A DNA stretch of 17,804 bases from DRQF01 sp964559135 (GCA_964559135.1 CAZLGG010000080.1:1-17804), one strand, 5' to 3'. Positions 1-7,514 are shown, counted from the first letter of the stretch. Numbers and translations are program-made. The notes: a model not told the origin generated them from the sequence alone.

Positions 1-225
1 CACGGCAAAAAGCCGGATAAGCTCGTGACGGTTTTCGCGGGCCAGGACCGGGAGGCGACCCAGCGGGCTCGAGAGTACTTCGTGGGCTACCCTCCGACCT
101 CTCCCCAGATCGGCCTCCTCAAGGACGGGCGAATCGTCGCCATGATGCAGCGGCACGACATCGAGGGCCGCATGCCCATCGAGATCGCCAACCGCCTCGT
201 GGCCATCTTCGAAGAGAACTGCTGA
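1..225 (+). CDS. BrxA/BrxB-family bacilliredoxin, C-terminal part (5' end outside window)
   Basis: Reading frame 1 is open from the first base to a TGA at 223-225 and gives 74 residues. The sequence HGKKPDKLVTVFAGQDREAT, followed by REYFVGYPPTSPQIGLLKDG and an RHDIEG segment, matches the C-terminal half of the bacilliredoxin family (YphP/YqiW, formerly DUF1094). These thioredoxin-fold cytoplasmic proteins remove bacillithiol from, or isomerise, protein thiols through an N-terminal CGC motif. That motif lies upstream of the window and cannot be checked, and the visible part has only one Cys, at the C-terminal end. A GTG at 25 is internal, not a start, because family similarity continues before it. 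The assignment rests on remembered family sequence. Confidence 0.85.
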   Translation, partial: HGKKPDKLVTVFAGQDREATQRAREYFVGYPPTSPQIGLLKDGRIVAMMQRHDIEGRMPIEIANRLVAIFEENC

Positions 226-609
226 TTTCCCAGCCGATCACGGGCTGAAGCCACGGGCCAGCGGACACTCACCCGTCCGCATGCTCACGCTTCGGTCCCC
301 GGCGCCGGGCCTGATACACCCGCGCCAACGAGGGCCGGATTCGTCCTCCAGACGTTCCGGCGCCGGCAGGGGTGCGTTTCAAGGCTGGAGAGCGGCACCG
401 GGCTTTGTCCGGTGGCCGTCCCACCTGTGCCCCCCCATCGCTTCCAACCCTCTCCCCCGGGTCCCGACGGGACGCCCCTCAGTCCCCTTCCTCATTCGGA
501 CCCTCCCCCAAAAAAAGCTGCACACCTTGACTCAACCCGTGACGTCATAGGGGTGGAGTCCAGACTCCTTTCTCTCGACCACGGTCCCGAGCCCACGAAG
601 GAAGCCATC
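226..609. other. Intergenic region with hairpins, no convincing gene
   Basis: This 384-base gap separates the bacilliredoxin from the 610-3112 unit. Open frames through it give low-complexity Pro/Arg-rich translations without a ribosome binding site. It holds a weak stem CAGCC/GGCTG (231-235 with 243-247) just after the bacilliredoxin stop, a perfect 12-bp palindrome CCCGGCGCCGGG at 298-309, a hairpin CACCGG/CCGGTG with a 7-base loop (396-401 with 409-414), a second hairpin GTCCC/GGGAC with a 3-base loop (461-465 with 469-473), a very C-rich stretch, and a run of seven A at 510-516. None matches a riboswitch I know. Confidence 0.6.
527..553 (+). promoter_or_regulatory. Candidate promoter of the 610-3112 unit
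   Basis: A -35-like TTGACT at 527-532 is followed 15 bases later by TAGGGG at 548-553. Seven A residues at 510-516 sit just upstream, where an UP element would lie. The 8-bp palindrome TGACGTCA (540-547) lies inside the spacer and could be a protein binding site. The predicted transcript start is near 560, about 50 bases before the first ATG. The -10 match is poor and the spacing is short, so this is only a candidate. Confidence 0.3.
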
Positions 610-1056
610 ATGAGAATCCTCCTCAATACTCTCGCCGTGCTCTTGGCCCTTTGCAGCGGGGCGCTCCTCGTCCAGGGGGCATCGCAACGCGTCCCGAACA
701 CCCCTTGCCAGCTTTCCGCACGGTACATGGGTCGTCTCGACGCCTCCCCCATGTTCACGGGACAGATCTCCTGCTCGGGAACCTGCCCCACGTCCCGCAA
801 CTGTCACCTGGCCTTCACCCGGCCCCCCGTCAGCTGGGCGGTGGCCTGGACCTGCAGCTGCCCTTCAGGAACCAACGGCGACGGATGCCGAGGTCTCCTC
901 GTCACGCGGCCCGCCCTCCATGGGGACCACCTCGAGCACAAATTGATCTGTCTCGGAGCCTGTGACGATACGGAAGTCTGCGACTGGAGTTCCGCTCCCA
1001 CGCCCGGCGGACAGACTGGAGACTGGGCCCGATGCGCCTGTCAGCCGGTCCAATGA
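610..1056 (+). CDS. Small secreted cysteine-rich protein (12 cysteines, two internal repeats)
   Basis: The 148-residue product starts at ATG 610, behind GAAGGAAG. Residues 1-25 form a signal peptide: MR, then a hydrophobic stretch LLNTLAVLLALCSGALLVQG. A longer in-frame extension to 412 exists but would bury this signal and has no binding site. The mature part contains 12 cysteines. Two halves share a plan: C-x-G-x-C-x5-C, 15 residues ending in Trp, then a C-x-C pair (CSGTCPTSRNC ... WTCSC and CLGACDDTEVC ... WARCAC). It is therefore probably a disulfide-bonded extracytoplasmic protein. I do not recognise a named family. The cysteine number and the CLGACDD segment recall the methylamine dehydrogenase light chain MauA, but that is weak. 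Its stop overlaps an alternative start of the next gene (ATGA at 1053). Confidence 0.75.
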   Translation: MRILLNTLAVLLALCSGALLVQGASQRVPNTPCQLSARYMGRLDASPMFTGQISCSGTCPTSRNCHLAFTRPPVSWAVAWTCSCPSGTNGDGCRGLLVTRPALHGDHLEHKLICLGACDDTEVCDWSSAPTPGGQTGDWARCACQPVQ

Positions 1057-1109
1057 TGCGTCCCGGATCGTACCCGGAGGGCGATGCGCCGAGGGAGACC
1101 CCTCACCCC

Positions 1110-1454
1110 ATGCGACGCACATTTCGCATCCTCCTCCTCGCGTCCTTGGGTCTGGCGATCTTCCTCAAGGCGACGGGCCCCCGTCTCGACGGACGGGGCC
1201 TCGCCGCCCTTTCTGCCGAGGTGGGGCTGGCCTTGCTCATCATGTCGGGCACACGTTCGGCTCTCTTCCACATTCTGCTCGCGGTTTACTCCACCGGCTT
1301 GGTGGTTTTCCAGTTCTTCCTCCACGCTCCCCAATCCCCCTGTTCCTGCGTGGGGGGCGCCCCGACCTGGGTGGCTCCCACCCTCGCCGGCGCCATCGGC
1401 CTCTCATCAGCCTTCCTGCTTACCGACTGTATTGCGGAGAGAACATCCCCATGA
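1110..1454 (+). CDS. MauE/DoxX-like four-helix membrane protein
   Basis: The 114-residue product begins at ATG 1110, 11 bases after GAGGGAGA (1091-1098). In-frame alternatives lie at 1032 and 1053; the latter forms an ATGA overlap with the previous gene but lacks a binding site. Four hydrophobic segments are visible at about residues 5-20, 31-47, 50-71 and 88-106. The opening LLLASLGLAIFLKATGP resembles the start of MauE/DoxX-family redox membrane proteins. A C78-S-C80 pair followed by VGG sits between helices 3 and 4, where related proteins often have a CxCFG motif. MauE assists disulfide formation in the periplasmic MauA protein. Here the neighbour is a 12-cysteine secreted protein, so a thiol-redox role for that partner is a reasonable inference. 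The stop overlaps the next ATG (ATGA at 1451). Confidence 0.6.
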   Translation: MRRTFRILLLASLGLAIFLKATGPRLDGRGLAALSAEVGLALLIMSGTRSALFHILLAVYSTGLVVFQFFLHAPQSPCSCVGGAPTWVAPTLAGAIGLSSAFLLTDCIAERTSP

Positions 1455-3112
1455 CCCCACGCCGATCCATCCTCATCATCACTCTGCTGGCTCTGCTCGG
1501 AGTTCTCCTGACTCTCGTTTTTCCCACTGACGATCGGTCCCGCGAAGAACTCGGCAACGCAGCTCCTCGCTACGACCCCGACCACACCTTCGAAGTCCCG
1601 AGGCGCACCCACGTCGAGCGACCCGCGGCCCCGCCCCTCGAACCCACGCAAACCCGTTCATCCTCCCCGAGGCCATCTCGACGCGTCCGCGTCCGGAGTC
1701 TGAAAGGTGATGAACCCGTCTCATCCGCCCAGATCGAAATCCGAGACGCGGCCGGGAATCGCCTGGGGACGGGAACCACTGACGAGGAAGGACTGTGCCG
1801 GGTCGAACTCGAGGCAGGCACGCCCGCCTTGGTCCGTGTCGACCACCCGGCCTACGTCCCTCTCTCAGCAAAGATCTCCGATGTGGCCTCGGAACGAGGG
1901 GATGCCCCCATCGACGTGGCCCTCGCCCCCACGGGATCGATCCGAGGACGCATCGCCCGCAGAGATGGAACGAGCCGACCGGGCATGGTCGTCACCGCGC
2001 ACATCATCGACTGGTCCCCGGAACAAAGCGCTCTTTGGAGCAGCTTCGAGAGACCCGTCCTGAAGCTATCGGCCAAGACCGACACCGAGGGGTATTTCCT
2101 GATGAAGGGCCTACCGCCGGGCGCCGGCTACAGGCTCAAGATCGATCTCCCGCGCGGAACGACCATCCAACCCAACGCTTCGGAGATCTACACCAAGGTG
2201 GATGACCCACCCCTGGAGTATCTGTTGACCGAACTCTACGGGGTTCGCGTCGAACTCATCGATGCGAAGACCGAGGAGGCCATCACGACATCCCTGGATG
2301 TTCGGGTCGACATCGCCAAGGACCTCAGCCCTCGCTTTCACTGGTTTTTCGCTGGATTCATGGCCATGACCGGCAGCGAAACGGCGGACTTCTCCAAGGA
2401 GGCGCGATCGGGACGATTCTTTCTCTTCTCCGACACGGTGGGAGGGCCTCCCGAAGCGCTGCGTGCCCAGATCACGGTCCATGTCCCCGGGTTCGAACCG
2501 GCCACCCGGGATCTTCTGATGTCACCCTTGAGCCTGGAAGAACCCGAAGTTCAACGCATCGAGCTTCAACGTCGACCGGACTGGGCCCTTGTGAGGTTGG
2601 TCCTCCCCGACGACATGTATGCCGACCGGGACACGCGGAGTCCCGTCACCCTGGAGCCCCTCGCTCGCGACCGAATCCCCCTTCATTTCATGGACTTGAC
2701 GTTTTCACGGGGCCGAAGTGGGTCCATCGCCGTCCGCGCCGGTCGCTATCGGGTCGAGTACGGTTCCGTGCAATGGACGCAGGTGACCGTGGATGCAAGC
2801 AGCCGAGAGATCGTCCTCGACGGGCTCGTGCCCGGGGCCACGGTCCTGGTCGCACCGCCGCCGCGATCTCCTCCCGGCGATCCCCGCTATATCCTCTCCA
2901 TGTTCCACCGAACGGACGCCCCCGGCTTGACGTACTGGGACGGGTCACGAGGTCGAAGCCCTTCCCCCTTGCGATTCCGCGATGTCCCGCCGGGCACGTA
3001 TCGCGTCCAGCTCCGATACGAGGACTCCGACGAGGCCTTCACCTTCGACTGGAAGCTCACGCCGGAGATGGTGGGCCCAAGCCCCGTCCACTGCCGACCG
3101 GATCAACATTGA
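1451..3112 (+). CDS. Membrane-anchored carboxypeptidase-regulatory-like (Ig-type) protein
   Basis: The 553-residue product starts at ATG 1451, with GGAGAG at 1436-1441 and a 4-base overlap with the preceding gene. Residues 6-24 (SILIITLLALLGVLLTLVF) form one N-terminal membrane anchor or uncleaved signal. A Pro/Arg/Ser-rich linker runs to about residue 75. Then come at least two beta-rich CarboxypepD_reg/transthyretin-like modules. The first has the typical turn GTGTTDEEGLCRVELEAG; the second reads GSIRGRIARRDG ... TDTEGYFLMKGLPPG. A later module ends with RFRDVPPGTYRVQLRYED. Such modules are structural or binding domains, and no peptidase active site is seen. The bulk of the protein should be periplasmic. 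Only two cysteines are present outside the anchor (GLCRV and VHCRP). It may act as a scaffold or binding partner for the cysteine-rich protein; the actual role is unknown. Confidence 0.7.
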   Translation: MTPRRSILIITLLALLGVLLTLVFPTDDRSREELGNAAPRYDPDHTFEVPRRTHVERPAAPPLEPTQTRSSSPRPSRRVRVRSLKGDEPVSSAQIEIRDAAGNRLGTGTTDEEGLCRVELEAGTPALVRVDHPAYVPLSAKISDVASERGDAPIDVALAPTGSIRGRIARRDGTSRPGMVVTAHIIDWSPEQSALWSSFERPVLKLSAKTDTEGYFLMKGLPPGAGYRLKIDLPRGTTIQPNASEIYTKVDDPPLEYLLTELYGVRVELIDAKTEEAITTSLDVRVDIAKDLSPRFHWFFAGFMAMTGSETADFSKEARSGRFFLFSDTVGGPPEALRAQITVHVPGFEPATRDLLMSPLSLEEPEVQRIELQRRPDWALVRLVLPDDMYADRDTRSPVTLEPLARDRIPLHFMDLTFSRGRSGSIAVRAGRYRVEYGSVQWTQVTVDASSREIVLDGLVPGATVLVAPPPRSPPGDPRYILSMFHRTDAPGLTYWDGSRGRSPSPLRFRDVPPGTYRVQLRYEDSDEAFTFDWKLTPEMVGPSPVHCRPDQH

Positions 3113-3118
3113 ATCCTG

Positions 3119-5419
3119 TCACGACACTCCCGGGGCGTCCTCGCTCTCGTAGGCCCATGCCTCATCCACGATGCGACGATGATCCAAACGGATGATCCGG
3201 GCGCGGCCGTGGCGGCGGAAGGTGTCCGCGACGGCGGGACGACAGGTGAAGAGGAAGACCTGGCGAGTGCGGGAAATCTCCGCCAGGAGCTTGGCCGCGC
3301 GGGCGACGCGCTGGGGGTCCCAGCAGGCGAACGTCTCATCGAGGACGAGAGGACACGCCCCCTTCGGATCCAGCTCCTCCGCATGGGCCAAGCGCCAAGC
3401 GAACCAGATCTGTTCCACGAGCCCACGACTGAGAGGGGTCGCGACCGGGCGGATGGAACCCGGGTGCGATCCCTGGACGGCCAACCGCATCCCGCCACCG
3501 CTTTCGTCGTCGTTCAACGCGAAGACGCCGGCAACGCGCCCCCCCGTGAGGACCGACGCCCATTCGGCCGTCCGCCCCATGAGGAGGGCGCTGCGATCCC
3601 CCGCGACCCGATCGCACGCTTCTCGCAATACGGCGGCTTGCATCCGGAGGCGGAAGGAGCGGCGTCGAACTTCCTCGAGGCTCGCAGTGAGACGCGCGCG
3701 TCGACGTTCCAGATCGTCGAGCCCCCCGTCGTCACCGATCCCGGCGAGTTCGGCCCGCAAAGCCCGCAACACCATCTCCCTTTCGTCCTTTTTCTCGCGA
3801 AGACTCAGCCAGCGACGCGTCACGGACTCCTCGGCCAGCCAGCGACGCAAGGAACGAATATGAGGACGCCTGCGGAGGAGGCGTTCCCGCAAATCGGCTC
3901 GCCCTCGTCGCAAGTCCGCGATGCGGCGCCGAGCGTCCTGAAGGCGATTCAGACGTCTCGCCATCGACGCGATGACCGGTTCCAGATCCTTCCAACGACG
4001 TTCCGACGGGAGCCCCAGGGAACGTGCGAGGGAACGCCGGAGCCCCCGCACGCGAAGCCGTCGCCCCTCGAGCCGCCGTATCTCCGCGGACAGATCCCGT
4101 TCCCGCCGACGAAAGACGGTCATCGCATCCAGAAAACCCCAAGCGGCGGAAGCTCTCCTCAATCGAAGCGTCGCGGGTGGGCCGCCCAGAGGACGAAAGC
4201 GGACGGACCGGCCCCATTGGAAAAGGGCCAAGGCCGACGTCAGAAGCGCCCCGGCCACGAGTGCGCCCTCGCCCCCATGTCCCGCGGCCATCAGGCCTCC
4301 ACCGAAGACGATTCCCAAGAGCGCGGCCATGAGAGACACATGTTCGATCGATCGTCCGCTCTGCCGAACATGGCGAAGATCCTCCTCGGTGAGACCGTCC
4401 AGAAGCGCTCGCCACGCATCGAGCTCGAGTCCCCACAGATGGGCCCCCTTGTCCACCCGCTCTCCCCAGCCCCGCGCCTCATCACGCCATCGCTTCAGAC
4501 GACGACTCCAGTCGGGACGCGGACGGAGCCGTGGGCGGACTTCACGCCATCGCTTCAGAATGTCCGAGCGCGGCAACTTCGCCGCCAGATGCGATACCTC
4601 CTGCTCGCGGAGAGCCAGTTCCCTTCCGAGCCGAGCCAGGGCAGAACCATCTTCCTCCTGGAGGCGCAGCCAAGCCTGCAGCTCCGCGCGGCGCTCCAGA
4701 CTTTCCCGACGGCGCTCGTCCAGGATTTCGAGTTCCTCCTCGAGAGCCCGCACCTCTTCCTCGATGCGCCTCATCCGACGGCGGATCTCGCCGGCGGCAC
4801 GACGGCGCTCCGTGAGATCGAGAATGAGGCTTTCGGCACTCTGGAGTTCCTTTTCGATTCGACGGGCCAGAGGTTTTCCTCGGCGGTCTTTCCGCCAGAG
4901 GCGCCGGGCCTCCGCATCCCATGCATCGGCCTGATGCCTGGGCGATCTCTTCTTTCCCGCCCCGCCGAACAGCAGGCACGTTTCGAGACGTCGGACCCCG
5001 GCTTCCCCCACCCGACTCATCTCATCGGCGTTCAAACAGAGAAAAGCCTCGAAGGCGGGGCGATCCCAGTCGGCCAAAGTAGGGAGCGGGGCATTGCCGA
5101 GAGAGTGGGCCTGCCCCCCATCGACCCAGTCCCCGTCCGCGCGCGCCCCCAGGCTCCGGGTCACGCGACCGTGACACCCGTCATGTGTCTCGAATTCGAG
5201 GGAGCCTTCCAACGTCCCACCGCTCCACGGCGCGTAGACGTGGCGCTCCAGAGTCGACACGCTGAAACCCATCAGCATGTCCAACACGAAGGCGGCCAGG
5301 CTGGTCTTGCCCGCCTCGTTCGCGCCGAGAAACACAAGGGGTGCAGCCTGATCGAGTCCCCCCAGATCGAGGTCGCACCACCGGCCATATCGCCTCGCTA
5401 CGAGACGCGTGACCCTCAC
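3119..5419 (-). CDS. SbcC/Rad50-like ATPase of the YhaN type
   Basis: The 766-residue product starts at GTG 5419, which overlaps the stop of the upstream nuclease (GTGA); GAGGGTGA lies before it. An N-terminal ABC-type half has Walker A GANEAGKTS at residues 32-40. Arg/Glu-rich coiled coils cover about 185-280 and 425-600. Between them lies a hydrophobic hairpin (about 361-380 and 384-402), as in YhaN-type proteins. The C-terminal half has a signature-like TPLSRGLVEQIWFAWRLA (662-677), Walker B CPLVLDETFACWD (D694, E695) and FLFTCRP, where R727 occupies the usual switch-histidine position. It should be the ATPase that gates the SbcD-like nuclease in double-strand end or hairpin processing, perhaps at the membrane. 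It ends 6 bases from the convergent gene. A zinc-hook CxxC was not found. Confidence 0.85.
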   Translation of the reverse strand: MRVTRLVARRYGRWCDLDLGGLDQAAPLVFLGANEAGKTSLAAFVLDMLMGFSVSTLERHVYAPWSGGTLEGSLEFETHDGCHGRVTRSLGARADGDWVDGGQAHSLGNAPLPTLADWDRPAFEAFLCLNADEMSRVGEAGVRRLETCLLFGGAGKKRSPRHQADAWDAEARRLWRKDRRGKPLARRIEKELQSAESLILDLTERRRAAGEIRRRMRRIEEEVRALEEELEILDERRRESLERRAELQAWLRLQEEDGSALARLGRELALREQEVSHLAAKLPRSDILKRWREVRPRLRPRPDWSRRLKRWRDEARGWGERVDKGAHLWGLELDAWRALLDGLTEEDLRHVRQSGRSIEHVSLMAALLGIVFGGGLMAAGHGGEGALVAGALLTSALALFQWGRSVRFRPLGGPPATLRLRRASAAWGFLDAMTVFRRRERDLSAEIRRLEGRRLRVRGLRRSLARSLGLPSERRWKDLEPVIASMARRLNRLQDARRRIADLRRGRADLRERLLRRRPHIRSLRRWLAEESVTRRWLSLREKKDEREMVLRALRAELAGIGDDGGLDDLERRRARLTASLEEVRRRSFRLRMQAAVLREACDRVAGDRSALLMGRTAEWASVLTGGRVAGVFALNDDESGGGMRLAVQGSHPGSIRPVATPLSRGLVEQIWFAWRLAHAEELDPKGACPLVLDETFACWDPQRVARAAKLLAEISRTRQVFLFTCRPAVADTFRRHGRARIIRLDHRRIVDEAWAYESEDAPGVS

Positions 5420-6660
5420 GAAACGTCACCCTCGCTCTCCAGGAGGGCGGCGGCGATGGACACGTCCATGCCGTCCAAGGCCTCCTCCAGGATCTCTCGG
5501 AGATCGGGGGCGTTGGCCGAGAAGGGCACGTCGTCACCCACCAGTCGGTCGAGTGTGAGAACGCCGTCGCGAAGCTCCTGGACGATGGCGCACACGGCGG
5601 CCACGAGCGGCTCGCGCCTTGCCAGAGCCTCCATGTCCAAGACCGGATGAAGAGCGTGGGTGTCGCAGGTGACCTCGATCAGATTCCATCGGCGGCGGAT
5701 CTCCTCCGCCAATTCCTCCTCGTCGACGCGGTGGGCCAACGGACAGGGGCCCGCCCATCGAACGCGCAGGCACAGCCCCTCGTCCTCCCGAGCCTCCCCC
5801 AGGAGGGCCCGCACCGGCGCCCCGACCTTCTCGATGAGGCTCATCGGATCCCGCACGTCGCCCAGGCCACCCACTTCCAGAGTCGCGAAACGAACGGGAG
5901 CCAGGGAACGGAATGCGACCCTCGGCGGACGTCCCGGCCCCGGGATTTCCACGAGAAGAGCGCCCTTCGGCCCCTCTTCCTTGAAGTGGCGCCCCTGAAG
6001 GTTGCCGGGATACCAGGCGGCGGGCCGCTCGAGGACCTGCTGGCGAAGATGAACATGACCCAGCGCCCAGTAGTCGAAGGGGCGAACCTCGAGATCCGCC
6101 ACGTGAATGGGGGCGTAGGGAAGGTGTTGGCCGGCGCCCCGACTCTCCACGACTTGGGCATGGGCCATGGCCACGGCCGGGACCGATCGGGGTGACGGGG
6201 GCACGAGCGCCAGCGCCAAGGAACGGTCCTCATGCCGCGAGGCGAACCCCACACTGTCCACGGTGCCGCGGAGCGTCCCAGCCCGATCTGTCACGGAAAC
6301 GCGCACGACGTTCTCATCCCGTATGAGGTGGCAACCGTCCGGCCAAGGGAGCGCGTGCATCGTCCCTTCCGATTCTCCCGGATCGTGGTTTCCGGTGGCG
6401 ATGAGAACCGTGGTCCCCCGTCGGGCAAGACGCTCCAACCCCTCCAGGAGCATCACCTCCGTCGCCATGGAGAGCCTTTGCCCGTCGAGGGTATCGCCGG
6501 CCAGCAGAAGGGCATGGACGTCCTCATCGACGCACAGTTGGATCAACCTCGAGAAAGCGACGGCGAACGCCTCCCTCAGACGGGCCGCCGTCGTGGATGA
6601 GCGGGAAACGAGCGGAGAATCCAGATGCAGATCCGCCGCGTGAACGAATCGGAATGACAT
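5416..6660 (-). CDS. SbcD/Mre11-like metallophosphoesterase (YhaO-type DNA exonuclease)
   Basis: The 414-residue product starts at ATG 6660, behind GAGG four bases upstream. The calcineurin-like phosphoesterase motifs are all present in order: HAADLHLDSP (D10, H12), AGDTLDG (D56), ATGNHDP (N91, H92, D93), MAHAQV (H167) and ALGHVHLRQ (H202, H204). These bind the two catalytic metal ions of Mre11/SbcD/YhaO nucleases. The C-terminal region, rich in Glu and Arg, would be the DNA-binding and ATPase-docking part. The gene overlaps the SbcC/YhaN-like ATPase by four bases, so the two are almost certainly co-translated and form one complex. Length fits YhaO-like proteins of about 400 residues. The cytoplasmic role in DNA end processing is inferred from the family. 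Confidence 0.88.
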   Translation of the reverse strand: MSFRFVHAADLHLDSPLVSRSSTTAARLREAFAVAFSRLIQLCVDEDVHALLLAGDTLDGQRLSMATEVMLLEGLERLARRGTTVLIATGNHDPGESEGTMHALPWPDGCHLIRDENVVRVSVTDRAGTLRGTVDSVGFASRHEDRSLALALVPPSPRSVPAVAMAHAQVVESRGAGQHLPYAPIHVADLEVRPFDYWALGHVHLRQQVLERPAAWYPGNLQGRHFKEEGPKGALLVEIPGPGRPPRVAFRSLAPVRFATLEVGGLGDVRDPMSLIEKVGAPVRALLGEAREDEGLCLRVRWAGPCPLAHRVDEEELAEEIRRRWNLIEVTCDTHALHPVLDMEALARREPLVAAVCAIVQELRDGVLTLDRLVGDDVPFSANAPDLREILEEALDGMDVSIAAALLESEGDVS

Positions 6661-6683
6661 GCGACCTCGAGCTTCAACACTTC

Positions 6684-6689
6684 ATTTTA
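6684..6689 (-). promoter_or_regulatory. -10-like element upstream of the SbcD-like gene
   Basis: On the minus strand this reads TAAAAT, a 5 of 6 match to the sigma-70 -10 box. The start codon lies about 24 bases downstream, leaving room for a short leader with the GAGG binding site. No good -35 is seen at the right distance. It lies in the 127-base divergent gap shared with the methyltransferase. Confidence 0.35.
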
Positions 6690-6775
6690 GGACGAGTGAC
6701 CGACACGTCTCCCGAGGATGCCCGCGGCGTCGGACAAAACCGGGAAGTCCTCTGCACTCCTCCCCCGCTCTCGCC

Positions 6776-6781
6776 TATGAT
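6776..6781 (+). promoter_or_regulatory. -10-like element placing the methyltransferase transcript start at its ATG
   Basis: TATGAT matches the -10 consensus at five of six bases. Only six bases (6782-6787) separate it from ATG 6788, and no Shine-Dalgarno sequence precedes the ATG. A transcript starting 7 bases after the -10 would be leaderless. The -35 region is poor. Confidence 0.4.
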
Positions 6782-6787
6782 GAGTCC

Positions 6788-7465
6788 ATGAGTGAGGAGA
6801 GCCGCCCCAAAGCCGGACCGGGATTCGAAACCAAGTACCAGGACGAGGAGTATGCGGCTCGCTACGCCGCGAAGCATGGCACGGGCCTGGGGCGCGTCCT
6901 TGCAGACGCCTTCGAAATGCGCATGGTGGAGCGGGCTCTTCGTCGGGTGGGACGGGTCGAGAGCCTCCTCGATTGTCCCGCGGGCGCCGGGCGGTTTTGG
7001 CCCGTACTCCACCGCTACACGGAGGCACTTCATGTCGCGGACGCCTCCGCGTCCATGCTGGACGAGGCGGTGCGCCGTCACCCGAACACTCCAGTAGCGA
7101 GTCGATCCGTGGGACGGGTTCAAGATCTGGACTTGGCGGCACGCAGCTTCGATCTCGTGTTCTCCAACCGCCTCATTCACCACTTGCCGAAAACCGAGGA
7201 CCGCATGGATGTCCTGGAAGCCCTGGGGCGCCTCAGCCGCGAGTGGCTTCTCGTCTCCGCCTGGACCGAAGGCAACCTCGCCCATCGCCGCCGCCGCAGG
7301 CGGGAGAGGCGGCACCCCGACCGACCATCCGGGCGGGTGTTTCTTCCCCTCGCGACCCTCGAGGAGGAAGTCGCCCGGACGGGTTTCGTCCCCCGTCGGG
7401 TCGTCTCGAAATTCCCCTACGTTTCACCTTTGGTGATGCTCGTTGCCCAGCGTCCCCCTGGTTGA
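6788..7465 (+). CDS. Class I SAM-dependent methyltransferase
   Basis: The 225-residue product starts at ATG 6788. Earlier in-frame codons reach back to 6659, but they lie in the divergent promoter region and read as non-protein sequence. Motif I is SLLDCPAGAGRFWPVL (residues 59-74), a variant of the glycine-rich SAM loop with Pro-Ala before the glycines. Motif II follows as LHVADASASMLDEA (81-94), and the post-II strand is FDLVFSNRLIHHL (121-133). This order fits the Methyltransf_11/UbiE-like fold. A basic run (HRRRRRRERRHPDR, 166-179) lies between the later strands and could contact a nucleic acid or acidic lipid; the substrate is unknown. The gene is divergent from the nuclease pair and followed after 67 bases by the first porin gene. 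Confidence 0.75.
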   Translation: MSEESRPKAGPGFETKYQDEEYAARYAAKHGTGLGRVLADAFEMRMVERALRRVGRVESLLDCPAGAGRFWPVLHRYTEALHVADASASMLDEAVRRHPNTPVASRSVGRVQDLDLAARSFDLVFSNRLIHHLPKTEDRMDVLEALGRLSREWLLVSAWTEGNLAHRRRRRRERRHPDRPSGRVFLPLATLEEEVARTGFVPRRVVSKFPYVSPLVMLVAQRPPG

Positions 7466-7484
7466 TGTCGGCCCGGCCCGGGAT

Positions 7485-7514
7485 TTGCGGCTCCTTCCGG
7501 TTGTTCCGTACCAT
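7485..7514 (+). promoter_or_regulatory. Candidate promoter of the first porin gene
   Basis: TTGCGG at 7485-7490 and TACCAT at 7509-7514 are separated by 18 bases and resemble a sigma-70 promoter. The transcript would start near 7521, immediately before the binding site GAGAAGGAAA (7521-7530) of the gene at 7533. Support is by consensus only. Confidence 0.35.

Noticed and set aside
281..550. Possible small gene of 89 codons in the first intergenic region
   Set aside because: Pro/Arg/Ser-rich translation, no binding site, no family resemblance, and it overlaps hairpins and the candidate promoter.
3179..5650. Long plus-strand open frame of 823 codons opposite the SbcC-like gene
   Set aside because: It has no recognisable motifs and is rich in Pro/Arg/His/Gln; the minus strand carries Walker A, signature and Walker B. 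It is a mirror of GC-rich codon use.
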